A stretch of 64,000 nucleotides of DNA, taken from Corynebacterium kalidii (GTDB taxonomy: Bacteria > Actinomycetota > Actinomycetes > Mycobacteriales > Mycobacteriaceae). How positions within the stretch are numbered: the stretch's first letter is position 1; every line of letters begins with the position of its first letter. The stretch lies in assembly GCF_022869005.1 (NCBI RefSeq), contig NZ_JALIEA010000007.1, positions 1 to 64,000 of the forward strand. The letters are read 5' to 3'. Below the pieces are notes generated by a model, which ran no database searches, was not told the origin of the DNA, and worked only from the letters and a program-made list of their open reading frames with translations. Of the stretch, positions 9,032 through 17,050 are shown in pieces. Position numbers and translations under genes: made by a program.

Positions 9032-10798
9032 TCACGGCGTGACCCGGGCGATCACGTCTCCGCGGGCGACGACGGCCCCGGCCTCGGTGTGCAGCCGGAC
9101 GGTGCCGTCGGTCGGAGCGGTGACCGGCGACTCCATCTTCATCGCCTCGACGGTGGCGACCGTCTGACCCGCGACCACGGCGTCGCCGTCCTGCACCGTC
9201 CACTCGACCAGCGTGCCGGCGAACGGCGCGGCGACGGCGCCGGGGTCGGGGTCGGAGGTCGTCGCGCTGCCGTCACCGTCGGTCCCGCCGCGGCTGTCAG
9301 TCCCGCCGCCCTGCAGCAGCACCGACGGCACCAGCACGTGGCGCAGCGTCCCGTCGATCTCCACGGCGAGCGTCGTCCGGTCGGCGTAGACGTCCTCGAA
9401 GGACACCTCGGGGGACACGGTGTGGGCGCCCGGCACGTACTCGCGGTCGACCCAGTCGGTGCACATGCGGAAGTCCACCGCACCGTCGGGCGCGGTCCAC
9501 GCCGGCTCACGCACGATGTCGCGGTGGAACGGCAGCACGGTGCGCACCCCCTCGATGCGGAACTCGTCGAGGGCGGCGCGGGCCCGCCGCAGTGCGGTCG
9601 CCCGGTCCGGCCCCCAGACGACGAGTTTCGCCAGCAGCGAGTCGTAGGACCCCGGGACCGTCGACCCGGAGCGCACACCGCTGTCCACCCGGATCCCCGG
9701 GCCCGTCGGGGCCTCGAAACGGGTCACCGTGCCCGGGCACGGGGCGAAACCGTGGGCGACGTCCTCGGCGTTGATCCGGAACTCCACGGCATGGCCGTGC
9801 GTGACGGGGTCCGCGTCCGCCTCGACGGTCAGGTGTTCCCCGGCGGCGATGCGGAACTGCTCGTGGACGAGGTCGACGCCGGTCACCGCCTCGGTCACCG
9901 GGTGCTCCACCTGCAGACGCGTGTTGACCTCCAGGAAGGACACGGTGCCGTCCTCGGCGACGATGAACTCCACCGTCCCGGCGCCGACGTAGCCGGCGGC
10001 CTGGCAGATCGCGCGGGCACCGTCGACGATCAGCCGGTGCTGCTCCCCGGTGAGGAACGGGGCGGGCGCCTCCTCCACCAGCTTCTGGAAGCGACGCTGG
10101 GTGGAGCAGTCCCGCGTGCCGACCACCGCGACCGCGCCGTGGGTGTCCGCCAGCACCTGCGCCTCGACGTGCCGGGGGCGGGTGAGGAACTTCTCCACGA
10201 AGCACTCGGCACGGCCGAACGCCTCCTGTGACTCCCTGCCGGCCGCGGCGAAGGCGCCCTCGACCGCCGCGATCCCGTCGTCCTCGGTGACGACCTTCAG
10301 TCCACGTCCACCGCCACCGAAAGCGGCCTTGACCGCGATCGGCAGGCCGTGTTCCTTGGCGAAGTCACGGGCCTGTTCCCAGGAGGTCAGGGGCTCGGAG
10401 GTGCCCGGGGCCAGGGGAGCGCCGGCCTGCTCCGCCAACCGGCGCGCGGCCATCTTGTCGCCGAGGGTCTCGATCGTCTCCGGGGAGGGGCCGACCCACA
10501 CCAGCCCGGCGTCCCGGACGGCCCGGGCGAAGCCGGCGTTCTCCGACAGGAACCCGTAGCCGGGGTGCACGCAGTCCACCCCGGCGCGCACGGCCACGTC
10601 GACCAGGGCGTCGATGTCCAGGTAGGAGGGCACCGCGTGGGCCTCGTCGGCGATCCCGGCGTGCAGGGCGCCCACATCGGCGTCGGTGTACACCGCGACG
10701 GTGCGGAGACCCAGGTCGTGGGCGGCGCGGGCGACACGCACCGCGATCTCGCCGCGGTTGGCGACGAGGACGGAGGACAGGGCTGGGACGGTGGTCAC
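9032..10798 (-). CDS. Biotin carboxylase with C-terminal biotin carrier domain
   Basis: A 588-residue AccC-type protein. The N-terminal domain starts with VLVANRGEIAVRV; the ATP-grasp domain carries AAFGGGGRGLKVV (glycine-rich loop) and EVNTRLQVEHPVTE (catalytic and carboxybiotin-binding residues); the last about 70 residues are a biotin carrier domain with VEAMKMESPV, the lysine of EAMKM being biotinylated. The start is a GTG at 10798 that overlaps the stop of the pxpBC fusion by four bases (GTGA). It is the third gene of the pxpA-pxpBC operon, so it probably supplies carboxybiotin to PxpBC rather than serving fatty-acid synthesis. Longer open sequence upstream is shadow of the pxpBC gene. 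Confidence 0.85.
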   Translation of the reverse strand: MTTVPALSSVLVANRGEIAVRVARAAHDLGLRTVAVYTDADVGALHAGIADEAHAVPSYLDIDALVDVAVRAGVDCVHPGYGFLSENAGFARAVRDAGLVWVGPSPETIETLGDKMAARRLAEQAGAPLAPGTSEPLTSWEQARDFAKEHGLPIAVKAAFGGGGRGLKVVTEDDGIAAVEGAFAAAGRESQEAFGRAECFVEKFLTRPRHVEAQVLADTHGAVAVVGTRDCSTQRRFQKLVEEAPAPFLTGEQHRLIVDGARAICQAAGYVGAGTVEFIVAEDGTVSFLEVNTRLQVEHPVTEAVTGVDLVHEQFRIAAGEHLTVEADADPVTHGHAVEFRINAEDVAHGFAPCPGTVTRFEAPTGPGIRVDSGVRSGSTVPGSYDSLLAKLVVWGPDRATALRRARAALDEFRIEGVRTVLPFHRDIVREPAWTAPDGAVDFRMCTDWVDREYVPGAHTVSPEVSFEDVYADRTTLAVEIDGTLRHVLVPSVLLQGGGTDSRGGTDGDGSATTSDPDPGAVAAPFAGTLVEWTVQDGDAVVAGQTVATVEAMKMESPVTAPTDGTVRLHTEAGAVVARGDVIARVTP

Positions 10799-12393
10799 TG
10801 GTACTCCTCGAATCTGACCGTGGCGCCGGGCGCCAGTTGGGCGGCGGCGTCGAGGTCCTCGGTGATGACGGTGGCGATGACGGGGTATCCGCCGGTCACG
10901 GCGTGGTCCCGGAGGAACAGCACGGGGTGGCCGTCCGGGGCGACCTGGACGCTGCCGGCGACCATCCCCTCGCTCGGCAGCTCCTGCCCGTCCCGGTTGG
11001 CGCAGCGGCGTACCGTCGGGCCGGACAGTCGCACTCCCACCCGGTCCGAGGACGGGCTCACCGTCCACTCCCGGCCGGTGAGTGCCGCCACCCCGTCGGT
11101 GAACCAGGTGTCCCGCGGGCCGGCGACGACCCGGAGCACGTCCGGGACGCGCAGCGGGTTGGTGCCTGTACGGGTCGGGCGGAGTGGGGCGTCACCGGCG
11201 ACGACGGGGTCGCCGGGGGACAGGGGGCGTGGGCCGAGTCCGGAGAGGATGTCGGTGGACACCGACCCCAGGACCTCCCCGTCGCACCGGATCCCGCCGC
11301 GGACCGCGACATAGCTGCGCAGCCCGGTGGCGGCGGGCCCGACCGTCACGGTGGACCCTGCGGTGAGCAGCAGGGGACGGGCCAGCCCGCAGGCCCGCCC
11401 GTCCACGGTCACCGGTGCCACCGCGCCGGTGACCGCGACGACGGCATCGGCGCCGCCGTCCCCAGCGTCCCCGCCGCCGTCCACGGTCAACGACAGCCCG
11501 CCGATGTTCTCCAGCACGGCCGCGCCGGGAGGGTTGCCCACCACGTCGTTGGCCACCTGCGCCGACGCCATGTCCGCCGCCCCGGACGGGGTGACCCCCA
11601 ACCCGCCGTGTCCCGGGCGGCCGGCGTCCTGCACGAGCGTGAGCAGGCCCGTGTCGGTCAGGGTCAGGGCCGGGGCGTCCTGCGACGCCGCGACGGGGGA
11701 CGGTGCCGACGGTGCTGACGGTGCCGACGGTGCAGCCGGACAGACCTCCACCCGCTGGCGTACCGCCCGGTACACCACGCGGTCGCCGGGGCGGATCATC
11801 GCTGGCTCGTCGGCCGACGGGTCCCACACCGGGGTGGCCGAGGTGCCGATCACCTGCCATCCGCCCGGTGACCTGCGGGGGTACACCGCGGAGAACTCAC
11901 CCGCCAGGCCGACCGCGCCGGCCGGGACGGCGGTGCGGGGCGTGTCCCGGCGGGCGACGGACGGCACGTCCCTCCCCACGCAGTAGGTGAACCCGGGGGC
12001 GAATCCGCCGAAGGCCCCGGTCCACGTCGTCGAGGTGTGGTGCCGGACGACCCCGTTGACGGTGGTGCCGAGCAGCTCGGCGACGGTCCCCAGGTCCGGG
12101 CCGTCGTAGACGACGTCGACGGTGACGGTCCGTGCCGTCCCGGTCACCGGATCGCTGGAGGTGGCGGTGGGGTCGGCGGTGCGCAGCAGCTCCATGGCCG
12201 CGCGCACCGCCGAGGGGGAGTCGAGGACGAGGAGCACCGTCCGTGCGGCGGCGACGACGTCCCGCTGACCGTCGAGCGGCACGTCGGTCAGACGACGGTG
12301 CCACGCCATCGCCGTCGGCAGGTCCGGCAGGTCGACCAGCAGGGCACGGGTGCCCACACGGTGGATCAGCGGGGCCGTTACCGGGGCAGTCAC
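10795..12393 (-). CDS. pxpBC: 5-oxoprolinase subunits B and C fused (KipI-KipA type carboxyltransferase)
   Basis: A 532-residue fusion. Residues about 1-215 are the PxpB/KipI domain (WTGAFGGFAPGFTYCVG, RRDTPRTAVPAGAVGLAG). A Pro/Ser/Ala linker (PSAPSAPSAPSP) follows. Residues about 240-532 are the PxpC/KipA domain (LVQDAGRPGHGGLGVTPSGA, then FLRDHAVTGGYPVIATV). The pair is homologous to the end of urea carboxylase and to biotin-dependent carboxyltransferases; in E. coli the separate subunits act with PxpA to hydrolyse 5-oxoproline to glutamate at the cost of ATP. The GTG start at 12393 overlaps the pxpA stop by four bases, and its own stop overlaps the biotin carboxylase start, so the three products are expected in fixed ratio. 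Confidence 0.88.
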   Translation of the reverse strand: MTAPVTAPLIHRVGTRALLVDLPDLPTAMAWHRRLTDVPLDGQRDVVAAARTVLLVLDSPSAVRAAMELLRTADPTATSSDPVTGTARTVTVDVVYDGPDLGTVAELLGTTVNGVVRHHTSTTWTGAFGGFAPGFTYCVGRDVPSVARRDTPRTAVPAGAVGLAGEFSAVYPRRSPGGWQVIGTSATPVWDPSADEPAMIRPGDRVVYRAVRQRVEVCPAAPSAPSAPSAPSPVAASQDAPALTLTDTGLLTLVQDAGRPGHGGLGVTPSGAADMASAQVANDVVGNPPGAAVLENIGGLSLTVDGGGDAGDGGADAVVAVTGAVAPVTVDGRACGLARPLLLTAGSTVTVGPAATGLRSYVAVRGGIRCDGEVLGSVSTDILSGLGPRPLSPGDPVVAGDAPLRPTRTGTNPLRVPDVLRVVAGPRDTWFTDGVAALTGREWTVSPSSDRVGVRLSGPTVRRCANRDGQELPSEGMVAGSVQVAPDGHPVLFLRDHAVTGGYPVIATVITEDLDAAAQLAPGATVRFEEYQ

Positions 12394-13145
12394 AGGAAAC
12401 CCCTGATCCCGACCCGCTCGGCGCGGAGCCGCGCGACGACCGCCCGGGTCAGCTCCACCGCGCCGGGGGAGTCGCCGTGGACGCACACCGACTCCGCGTC
12501 GACCCGCAGGACCGTGCCGTCGACGGCGGTCACCGCCCCGGTCGTGGCGACCTGCAGGACGCGGGCGGCGACGGCAGCCGGGTCCCGGATGACCGCGTCG
12601 TCGTCCGTCCTGGGCACGAGGGTGCCCCCGGGGGTGTAGTTCCGGTCGGCGAAGGCCTCCTTGACCACCCGGAGCCCCTTCTTCTCGGCGAGGTCGACGG
12701 CCACTCCGCCGGGCAGCAGCATCAGCGGCAGGTCGCCGAAGGCGCGGACCCCGTCGACGACCGCGCCGGCCTGGGCGGCGTCGTGGACGATGGTGTTGTA
12801 CAGCGCGCCGTGGGGCTTGACGTAGCTGACCTTCGTGCCGTGTGCCCGGGCCAGCGCGTCGAGGGCGCCGATCTGGTACAGGGTCTCGTCGGCGAGGCGG
12901 GCGGGGTCGATGTCGACGGCGGTGCGTCCGAAGTTCCCCGGGTCCCGGTAGCCGATGTGCGCCCCGACGGTGACCCCGCGTTCCGCGGCGGCGCGGACCG
13001 TGGCGGCGATGTGGTGCGGGTCGCCGGCGTGGAACCCGGTGGCGACGTTGGCGCTGGAGACCAGGGCGATCATGGCGGGGTCGTCGGCGACGGCGATGCC
13101 GTCGGTGGTCTCACCGAGGTCGGCGTTCAGGTCGATGGTGGTCAT
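12390..13145 (-). CDS. pxpA: 5-oxoprolinase subunit A (LamB/YcsF family)
   Basis: A 251-residue LamB/YcsF protein. It begins TIDLNADLGETTDG and contains SSANVATGFHAGDPHHIAATV and GAHIGYRDPGNFGR, with VSYVKPHGALYNTIVHD in the middle and DSPGAVELTRAV near the end, all characteristic of PxpA, a TIM-barrel-like deacetylase-fold hydrolase subunit that opens the phosphorylated 5-oxoproline ring. The ATG at 13145 fits the family N-terminus. It heads the operon with pxpBC and the biotin carboxylase, joined by four-base GTGA overlaps. A likely -10 element (TACCCT on the minus strand, 13211-13216) lies about 65 bases upstream, and a 73-bp inverted-repeat element sits just beyond it at 13244-13316. Confidence 0.9.
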   Translation of the reverse strand: MTTIDLNADLGETTDGIAVADDPAMIALVSSANVATGFHAGDPHHIAATVRAAAERGVTVGAHIGYRDPGNFGRTAVDIDPARLADETLYQIGALDALARAHGTKVSYVKPHGALYNTIVHDAAQAGAVVDGVRAFGDLPLMLLPGGVAVDLAEKKGLRVVKEAFADRNYTPGGTLVPRTDDDAVIRDPAAVAARVLQVATTGAVTAVDGTVLRVDAESVCVHGDSPGAVELTRAVVARLRAERVGIRGFL

Positions 13146-13243
13146 CGGGGACTCCGTTTCTCGCGCCGGGTGGGGGACGGGACGGGGACGGGGATTGTTC
13201 AACAAAGTCCAGGGTAGCGGAAGCGTGGCGGAGTCCGGCGGTG

Positions 13244-13316
13244 ATCGCACTCCATAAGATGCTGACGCCTGCATCGTGCCTGGTCAGATATGGAGCAGCT
13301 ACTGATGGGGTGCGAT
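13244..13316. repeat. 73-bp inverted-terminal-repeat element, copy A
   Basis: Exactly 73 bases bounded by ATCGCACTCC on the left and GGGGTGCGAT on the right, which are inverted repeats of each other (one mismatch). It shares the ends and exact length with elements at 14515-14587 and 26573-26645, while the middle differs. It lies between pxpA and the divergent DUF559-type gene. No target-site duplication is evident. Confidence 0.75.
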
Positions 13317-13418
13317 TGAGCCCGGGTACGGAGGCGGCGTCGCCGGACCGGCTACCCTGGTGTGCAGTCCACGGGGGTGGACGGGGACACATACAGGGAC
13401 ACACACGGGGGCACGGAC

Positions 13419-14528
13419 ATGGCGTACCGGGGGATCAGGCTCGACGACGAGATCATCGGCAGGCTGCACGGGCGGGTCGACCACCGGCCGTTGTGGCGGC
13501 CGGACACCAGGGGGAACATCGAACGACGCCGACGGGGCATGCGCGGTGGCAGGAGTATCGAGGACGACTTCACGCAGGTCGGTGACCTGTGGGTGCCCAA
13601 CGGGGCGCTGCGCTCACCGGAGCAGGTGAGGTGGGGTGCCGCCGACCATCCCCGGGGTCTGGGCTACGAGCTCGACGCGCTGACCCGGATCCGGATGGCC
13701 GTGACGCGGCGTCCGGACTGGACCGCCCACAGCTGGAGTGCCGCCCGGGTCTGGGGGATGGCCTACTTCTGCGACGACGCGGACACCTGCGTGCTCTCGG
13801 GTGGGCGGCGCAGGTCGGCCACGACGACCCGGGAGGTGTCGAGGTACCGCCGGGAGGGGACGCTGGCCTCGGTGCGTCCCCGGTCTCGGGTGGACCGGGA
13901 GATGCCGGAGCTGTGTGTCACCCCGCCGGCGCTCACCGTCGCGCACTGCCTGCGTTCCCTCCGTGCCGGTGACCACGTCTGGGCTGTTCCCCCGGGGACG
14001 GGGCTCGACGACCGGACGGTGCGGGCGGTGCAGTTCGTCGACGCCGCCTGTGACCTGTTCGGTTGCGACCCGTCCGCGTTCGTCGGGGCCTGCGGGGACC
14101 AGTACTCCCAGCGGGACCTGGCCCGGATCGCGGCGATGGCCGACCGGGGTGCGGAGTCGCCGATGGAGTCGGTGATGCGCCTGCAGGTGGCGCGGATGTT
14201 CGGCGGGGACTTCATCTCCCAGCTGGTGATCCACCGGGACGGGTCGGTGGCTGATCCGGTGCATTCCCCGCAGGTGGCGGGGCCCGGGGTGGTGGCGCGG
14301 GTGGATCTCGGGTCGCCGACGTTGAAGCTGGCGCTGCAGTACGACGGCGCGGGGCATCTGGAGCGTGGTCGGCGTGACCGGGACTCCCGGGTGACCGCGG
14401 CGCTGGCGAACCTGGGGTGGCATGTGCTGCGGCTGACGTACGGGCACCTGCGGGACCCCGATCTGCTGGAGTGCACGGTCGCCGAGGGGATCGCCCTGTG
14501 CCGGCGCCGCAACAATCGGACCCCATAA
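13419..14528 (+). CDS. DUF559/Vsr-like nuclease-fold protein, paralogue 1
   Basis: A 369-residue protein. The C-terminal about 90 residues match the DUF559 (very-short-patch-repair-like) endonuclease fold: VDLGSPTLKLALQYDGAGHL, then a charged helix, GWHVLRLTYGHL and a final helix. The usual acidic residue just before YDG (VEYDG type) is Q here, so catalysis is doubtful. The middle has blocks shared with the second paralogue at 59341-60444: VRAVQFVDAACDLFG and ESPMESVMRL. Such proteins are common in actinobacteria, sometimes annotated with AbiEi-type antitoxin domains. The role is unknown (DNA repair, defence or a degenerate nuclease). Start at 13419 (MAYRGIRLDDE). The gene sits between two 73-bp elements and its TAA stop lies inside the right-hand one. 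Confidence 0.65.
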   Translation: MAYRGIRLDDEIIGRLHGRVDHRPLWRPDTRGNIERRRRGMRGGRSIEDDFTQVGDLWVPNGALRSPEQVRWGAADHPRGLGYELDALTRIRMAVTRRPDWTAHSWSAARVWGMAYFCDDADTCVLSGGRRRSATTTREVSRYRREGTLASVRPRSRVDREMPELCVTPPALTVAHCLRSLRAGDHVWAVPPGTGLDDRTVRAVQFVDAACDLFGCDPSAFVGACGDQYSQRDLARIAAMADRGAESPMESVMRLQVARMFGGDFISQLVIHRDGSVADPVHSPQVAGPGVVARVDLGSPTLKLALQYDGAGHLERGRRDRDSRVTAALANLGWHVLRLTYGHLRDPDLLECTVAEGIALCRRRNNRTP

Positions 14529-14587
14529 GGCGATTACCCTAGGAAAACCCCAGGTCGTAGATCGTTAAGGAATTGACGGGGTGCGAT
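14515..14587. repeat. 73-bp inverted-terminal-repeat element, copy B
   Basis: Exactly 73 bases from ATCGGACCCC to GGGGTGCGAT, inverted repeats with one mismatch. The left end contains the last codons and the stop (CCA TAA) of the DUF559-type gene, so the element supplies the C-terminus of that protein. The internal 50 bases differ from copies A and C. Confidence 0.75.
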
Positions 14588-14599
14588 GATCAACCGGCC

Positions 14600-14620
14600 G
14601 CCGGCTGGCCGCCAGCCGGC
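14600..14620. terminator. Hairpin between convergent genes
   Basis: GCCGGCTGG and CCAGCCGGC form a perfect nine-base stem with a three-base loop, flanked by further GGCCG-rich partial pairing. It lies between the convergent DUF559-type gene and the DUF3239-like gene. There is no T-tract, so its efficiency as an intrinsic terminator is uncertain. Confidence 0.5.
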
Positions 14621-14637
14621 CGCCGCCACCCCCACCC

Positions 14638-15288
14638 TCAGTCCAGCTCGAGCAGCAGGTTACGGGTCTTCTGGACGTCCTGCAGCCGGTCGATCAGCGA
14701 CTCCAGCCGCGCCCATTCCGCCTCGGGGACCGCCTTCTCCGCGGCGGCGATCACGGACCGGTCCTGCGTCCCCCACGCCACCGGCATCGGCGAGATCTGT
14801 TCCCAGTGGTCCTGGTGACCCACCGAGCGCATCCCGGTGACCGCCATGGACGGCACCCGCTCGCCGACGGTCCGCTCCACACCGGGGATGGAGGTCACCG
14901 TGCGTAGGGCCAGGGCCGGACGGGACGACGCGGTGCCGGTGGCAGCGGTGTCCACCAGCGCCATCAGGACCACGTCACGCGGGTTGACCTGGGCGATCAC
15001 GGTGGGCGCCAGGTCGTAGCTGTCGTAGTACTGCTGCGGCGAGCCGAGCTGGCGGGGGAACACCGGGACCATGATGAAGCAGATCAGCGCCATGATCGAC
15101 GCGGCGATGCCGACGATCACCGCCCAGCCGGCGTCGACGACCACGAACAGGACCACGGCGGCGGCGACCATCGTCGCGCCCATCAGCCCGGCCGACCACT
15201 GGAACCGGCGGGAGTCACGGAAGAACTCGTTGTGTTTGCGGGCGAAGGGCTCGTCGACGGTGAAGTTGAACGGGATCACGCCGGACAA
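14638..15288 (-). CDS. DUF3239-like membrane-associated protein
   Basis: A 216-residue protein with a short cytoplasmic N-terminus (VDEPFARKHNEFFRDSRRF), two closely spaced transmembrane helices (about residues 33-53 and 55-75) and a soluble C-terminal domain of about 140 residues ending in a helical segment. The N-terminal motif and topology match what I recall of corynebacterial DUF3239 proteins, which have no known function. It lies 23 bases downstream of the XPB helicase gene on the same strand and may be in its transcript; a link in function is not evident. Confidence 0.6.
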   Translation of the reverse strand: MSGVIPFNFTVDEPFARKHNEFFRDSRRFQWSAGLMGATMVAAAVVLFVVVDAGWAVIVGIAASIMALICFIMVPVFPRQLGSPQQYYDSYDLAPTVIAQVNPRDVVLMALVDTAATGTASSRPALALRTVTSIPGVERTVGERVPSMAVTGMRSVGHQDHWEQISPMPVAWGTQDRSVIAAAEKAVPEAEWARLESLIDRLQDVQKTRNLLLELD

Positions 15289-15310
15289 TCCTACAGGCTG
15301 ACAGGTCGGG

Positions 15311-16957
15311 CTACAGATCGACCGAGTCGATGATCCGGTAGCCGTACCCCTGCTCGGCCAGGAACCGCTGGCGGTGCGCGGCGTAGTCGGCGTCGAGGGT
15401 GTCCCGGGCGATGACGGAGTAGAAGTAGGCGGGGCCGCCGTCGGGCTTGGGACGCAGGATCCGTCCCAGCCGCTGGGCCTCCTCCTGCCGGGACCCGAAG
15501 GTGCCGGACACCTGGACGGCGACGGAGGCGCCGGGCAGGTCGATGGAGAAGTTCGCCACCTTTGACACGATCAGTACGCGCAGCTCGCCGGAGCGGAAGG
15601 CGTCGTAGAGCTCTTCGCGCCGGTGGGTGGTGGTGCGCCCGTCGATCACCGGGGCGTCGAGCTCCTCGCCGAGCTCCTCGAGCTGGTCGATGTAGGCGCC
15701 GATGACCAGCTTCGGCTCGTCGGGGTGTTGGTCGAGGATCCGACGGACGATCCGGTTCTTGGTCGGTGAGCACGCCGCGAGCCGGTACTTCTCGTTCTGC
15801 TCGGCGGTGGCGTACACCATGCGTTCGGACTCGGTGAGCTGGACGCGGACCTCGGTGCAGTCGGCGGGGGCGATCCAGCCCTGGGCCTCGATGTCCTTCC
15901 AGGGGGCGTCGTAGCGCTTCGGGCCGATGAGGCTGAAGACGTCGTCCTCCCGGCCGTCCTCGCGCACCAGGGTGGCGGTCAGGCCCAGGCGACGGCGCGA
16001 CTGCAGGTCGCTGGTCATCCGGAACACCGGCGCGGGCAGCAGGTGGACCTCGTCGTAGATGATCAGTCCCCAGTCGCGGGAGTCGAAGAGCTCCAGGGCA
16101 CGGAACTCGCCCTTCGTCTTGCGGGTGACCACCTGGTAGGTGGCGATGGTGACCGGGCGGATCTCCTTCTTCTCGCCGGAGTACTCGCCGATCTCGTCCT
16201 CGGTGAGGGAGGTGCGGCGGATGAGCTCGTCCTTCCACTGCCGTCCGGCGACGGTGTTGGTCACCAGGATCAGCGTGGTGGTCCGGGATTTCGCCATGGA
16301 CGCCGCGCCGACCATCGTCTTGCCCGCGCCGCAGGGCAGCACGACCACGCCGGACCCGCCGGCCCAGAAGGACTCGGCGGCCATCTCCTGGTAGTCACGC
16401 AGCTGCCAGTCCTCCTGCTCGGTGGACAGGGAGATCGGGTGCGCCTCGCCGTCGACGTATCCGGCGAGGTCCTCGGCGGGCCAGCCGACCTTGACGAGTT
16501 CCTGCTTCAGCCGTCCTCGTTCGGAGGGGTGGACGACGAGGGTGTCCTCGTCGATCTCCTCGCCGAGCATGGGGCGGATCTTCTTGTGCCGGCGGATCTC
16601 GGCGAGCACCGCGCGGTCGGTCGACTCCAGCACCAGCCCGTGGGCGGGGTGGCTGGCGAGGGTGAGCCGTCCGTAGCGTTCCATGGTCTCGGCGACGTCG
16701 ACCAGCAGCGGCTGGGGGACGGGGAACCGGGAGTAGGTCTCCAGGACGTGCACGACCTGTTCGGCGTCGTGCCCGGCGGCGCGGGCGTTCCACAGGGCCA
16801 GCGGGGTGATCCGGTAGGTGTGGACGTGTTCGGGCGCGCGTTCCAGTTCCGCGAAGGGGGCCAGCGCGGTACGGGCCTCCTGCGCCTGGGCGTGCCCGGT
16901 CTCCAGCAGTACGGTCTTGTCCGACTGGACGATCAGCGGGCCGTCACCGAGTCCCAC
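15311..16957 (-). CDS. XPB/ERCC3-type DNA repair helicase
   Basis: A 548-residue superfamily 2 helicase. The N-terminal about 180 residues include the XPB damage-recognition-like region. Motif Q/I is QLRDYQ and PCGAGKT (residues 208-214), motif Ia region TLILVTNTVAGRQW, motif II DEVH, motif III LTATLVRED, and motif VI QRLGRILRPK near residue 505. It is a 3'-5' DNA helicase; the bacterial form is homologous to M. tuberculosis Rv0861c. The next upstream gene on the strand encodes the helicase-associated partner (17051-19423), the same pairing as Rv0861c-Rv0862c. It is very likely cytoplasmic and acts in DNA repair. Confidence 0.93.
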   Translation of the reverse strand: MGLGDGPLIVQSDKTVLLETGHAQAQEARTALAPFAELERAPEHVHTYRITPLALWNARAAGHDAEQVVHVLETYSRFPVPQPLLVDVAETMERYGRLTLASHPAHGLVLESTDRAVLAEIRRHKKIRPMLGEEIDEDTLVVHPSERGRLKQELVKVGWPAEDLAGYVDGEAHPISLSTEQEDWQLRDYQEMAAESFWAGGSGVVVLPCGAGKTMVGAASMAKSRTTTLILVTNTVAGRQWKDELIRRTSLTEDEIGEYSGEKKEIRPVTIATYQVVTRKTKGEFRALELFDSRDWGLIIYDEVHLLPAPVFRMTSDLQSRRRLGLTATLVREDGREDDVFSLIGPKRYDAPWKDIEAQGWIAPADCTEVRVQLTESERMVYATAEQNEKYRLAACSPTKNRIVRRILDQHPDEPKLVIGAYIDQLEELGEELDAPVIDGRTTTHRREELYDAFRSGELRVLIVSKVANFSIDLPGASVAVQVSGTFGSRQEEAQRLGRILRPKPDGGPAYFYSVIARDTLDADYAAHRQRFLAEQGYGYRIIDSVDL

Positions 16958-17050
16958 GGATGCCTCCTCACAGGGGTTGGGGCAGGTGTGCGTTGCCGTT
17001 GGTGCAACCAGGCCATTCTACGCGGTGCCGGCGTGGACGTCAGGTGTCCG

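Noticed and set aside
13244..14587. 73-bp elements as integron attC sites
   Set aside because: The ends do not match the attC core consensus (GTTRRRY/RYYYAAC) at the required positions and no integrase gene is present; only the layout is similar.
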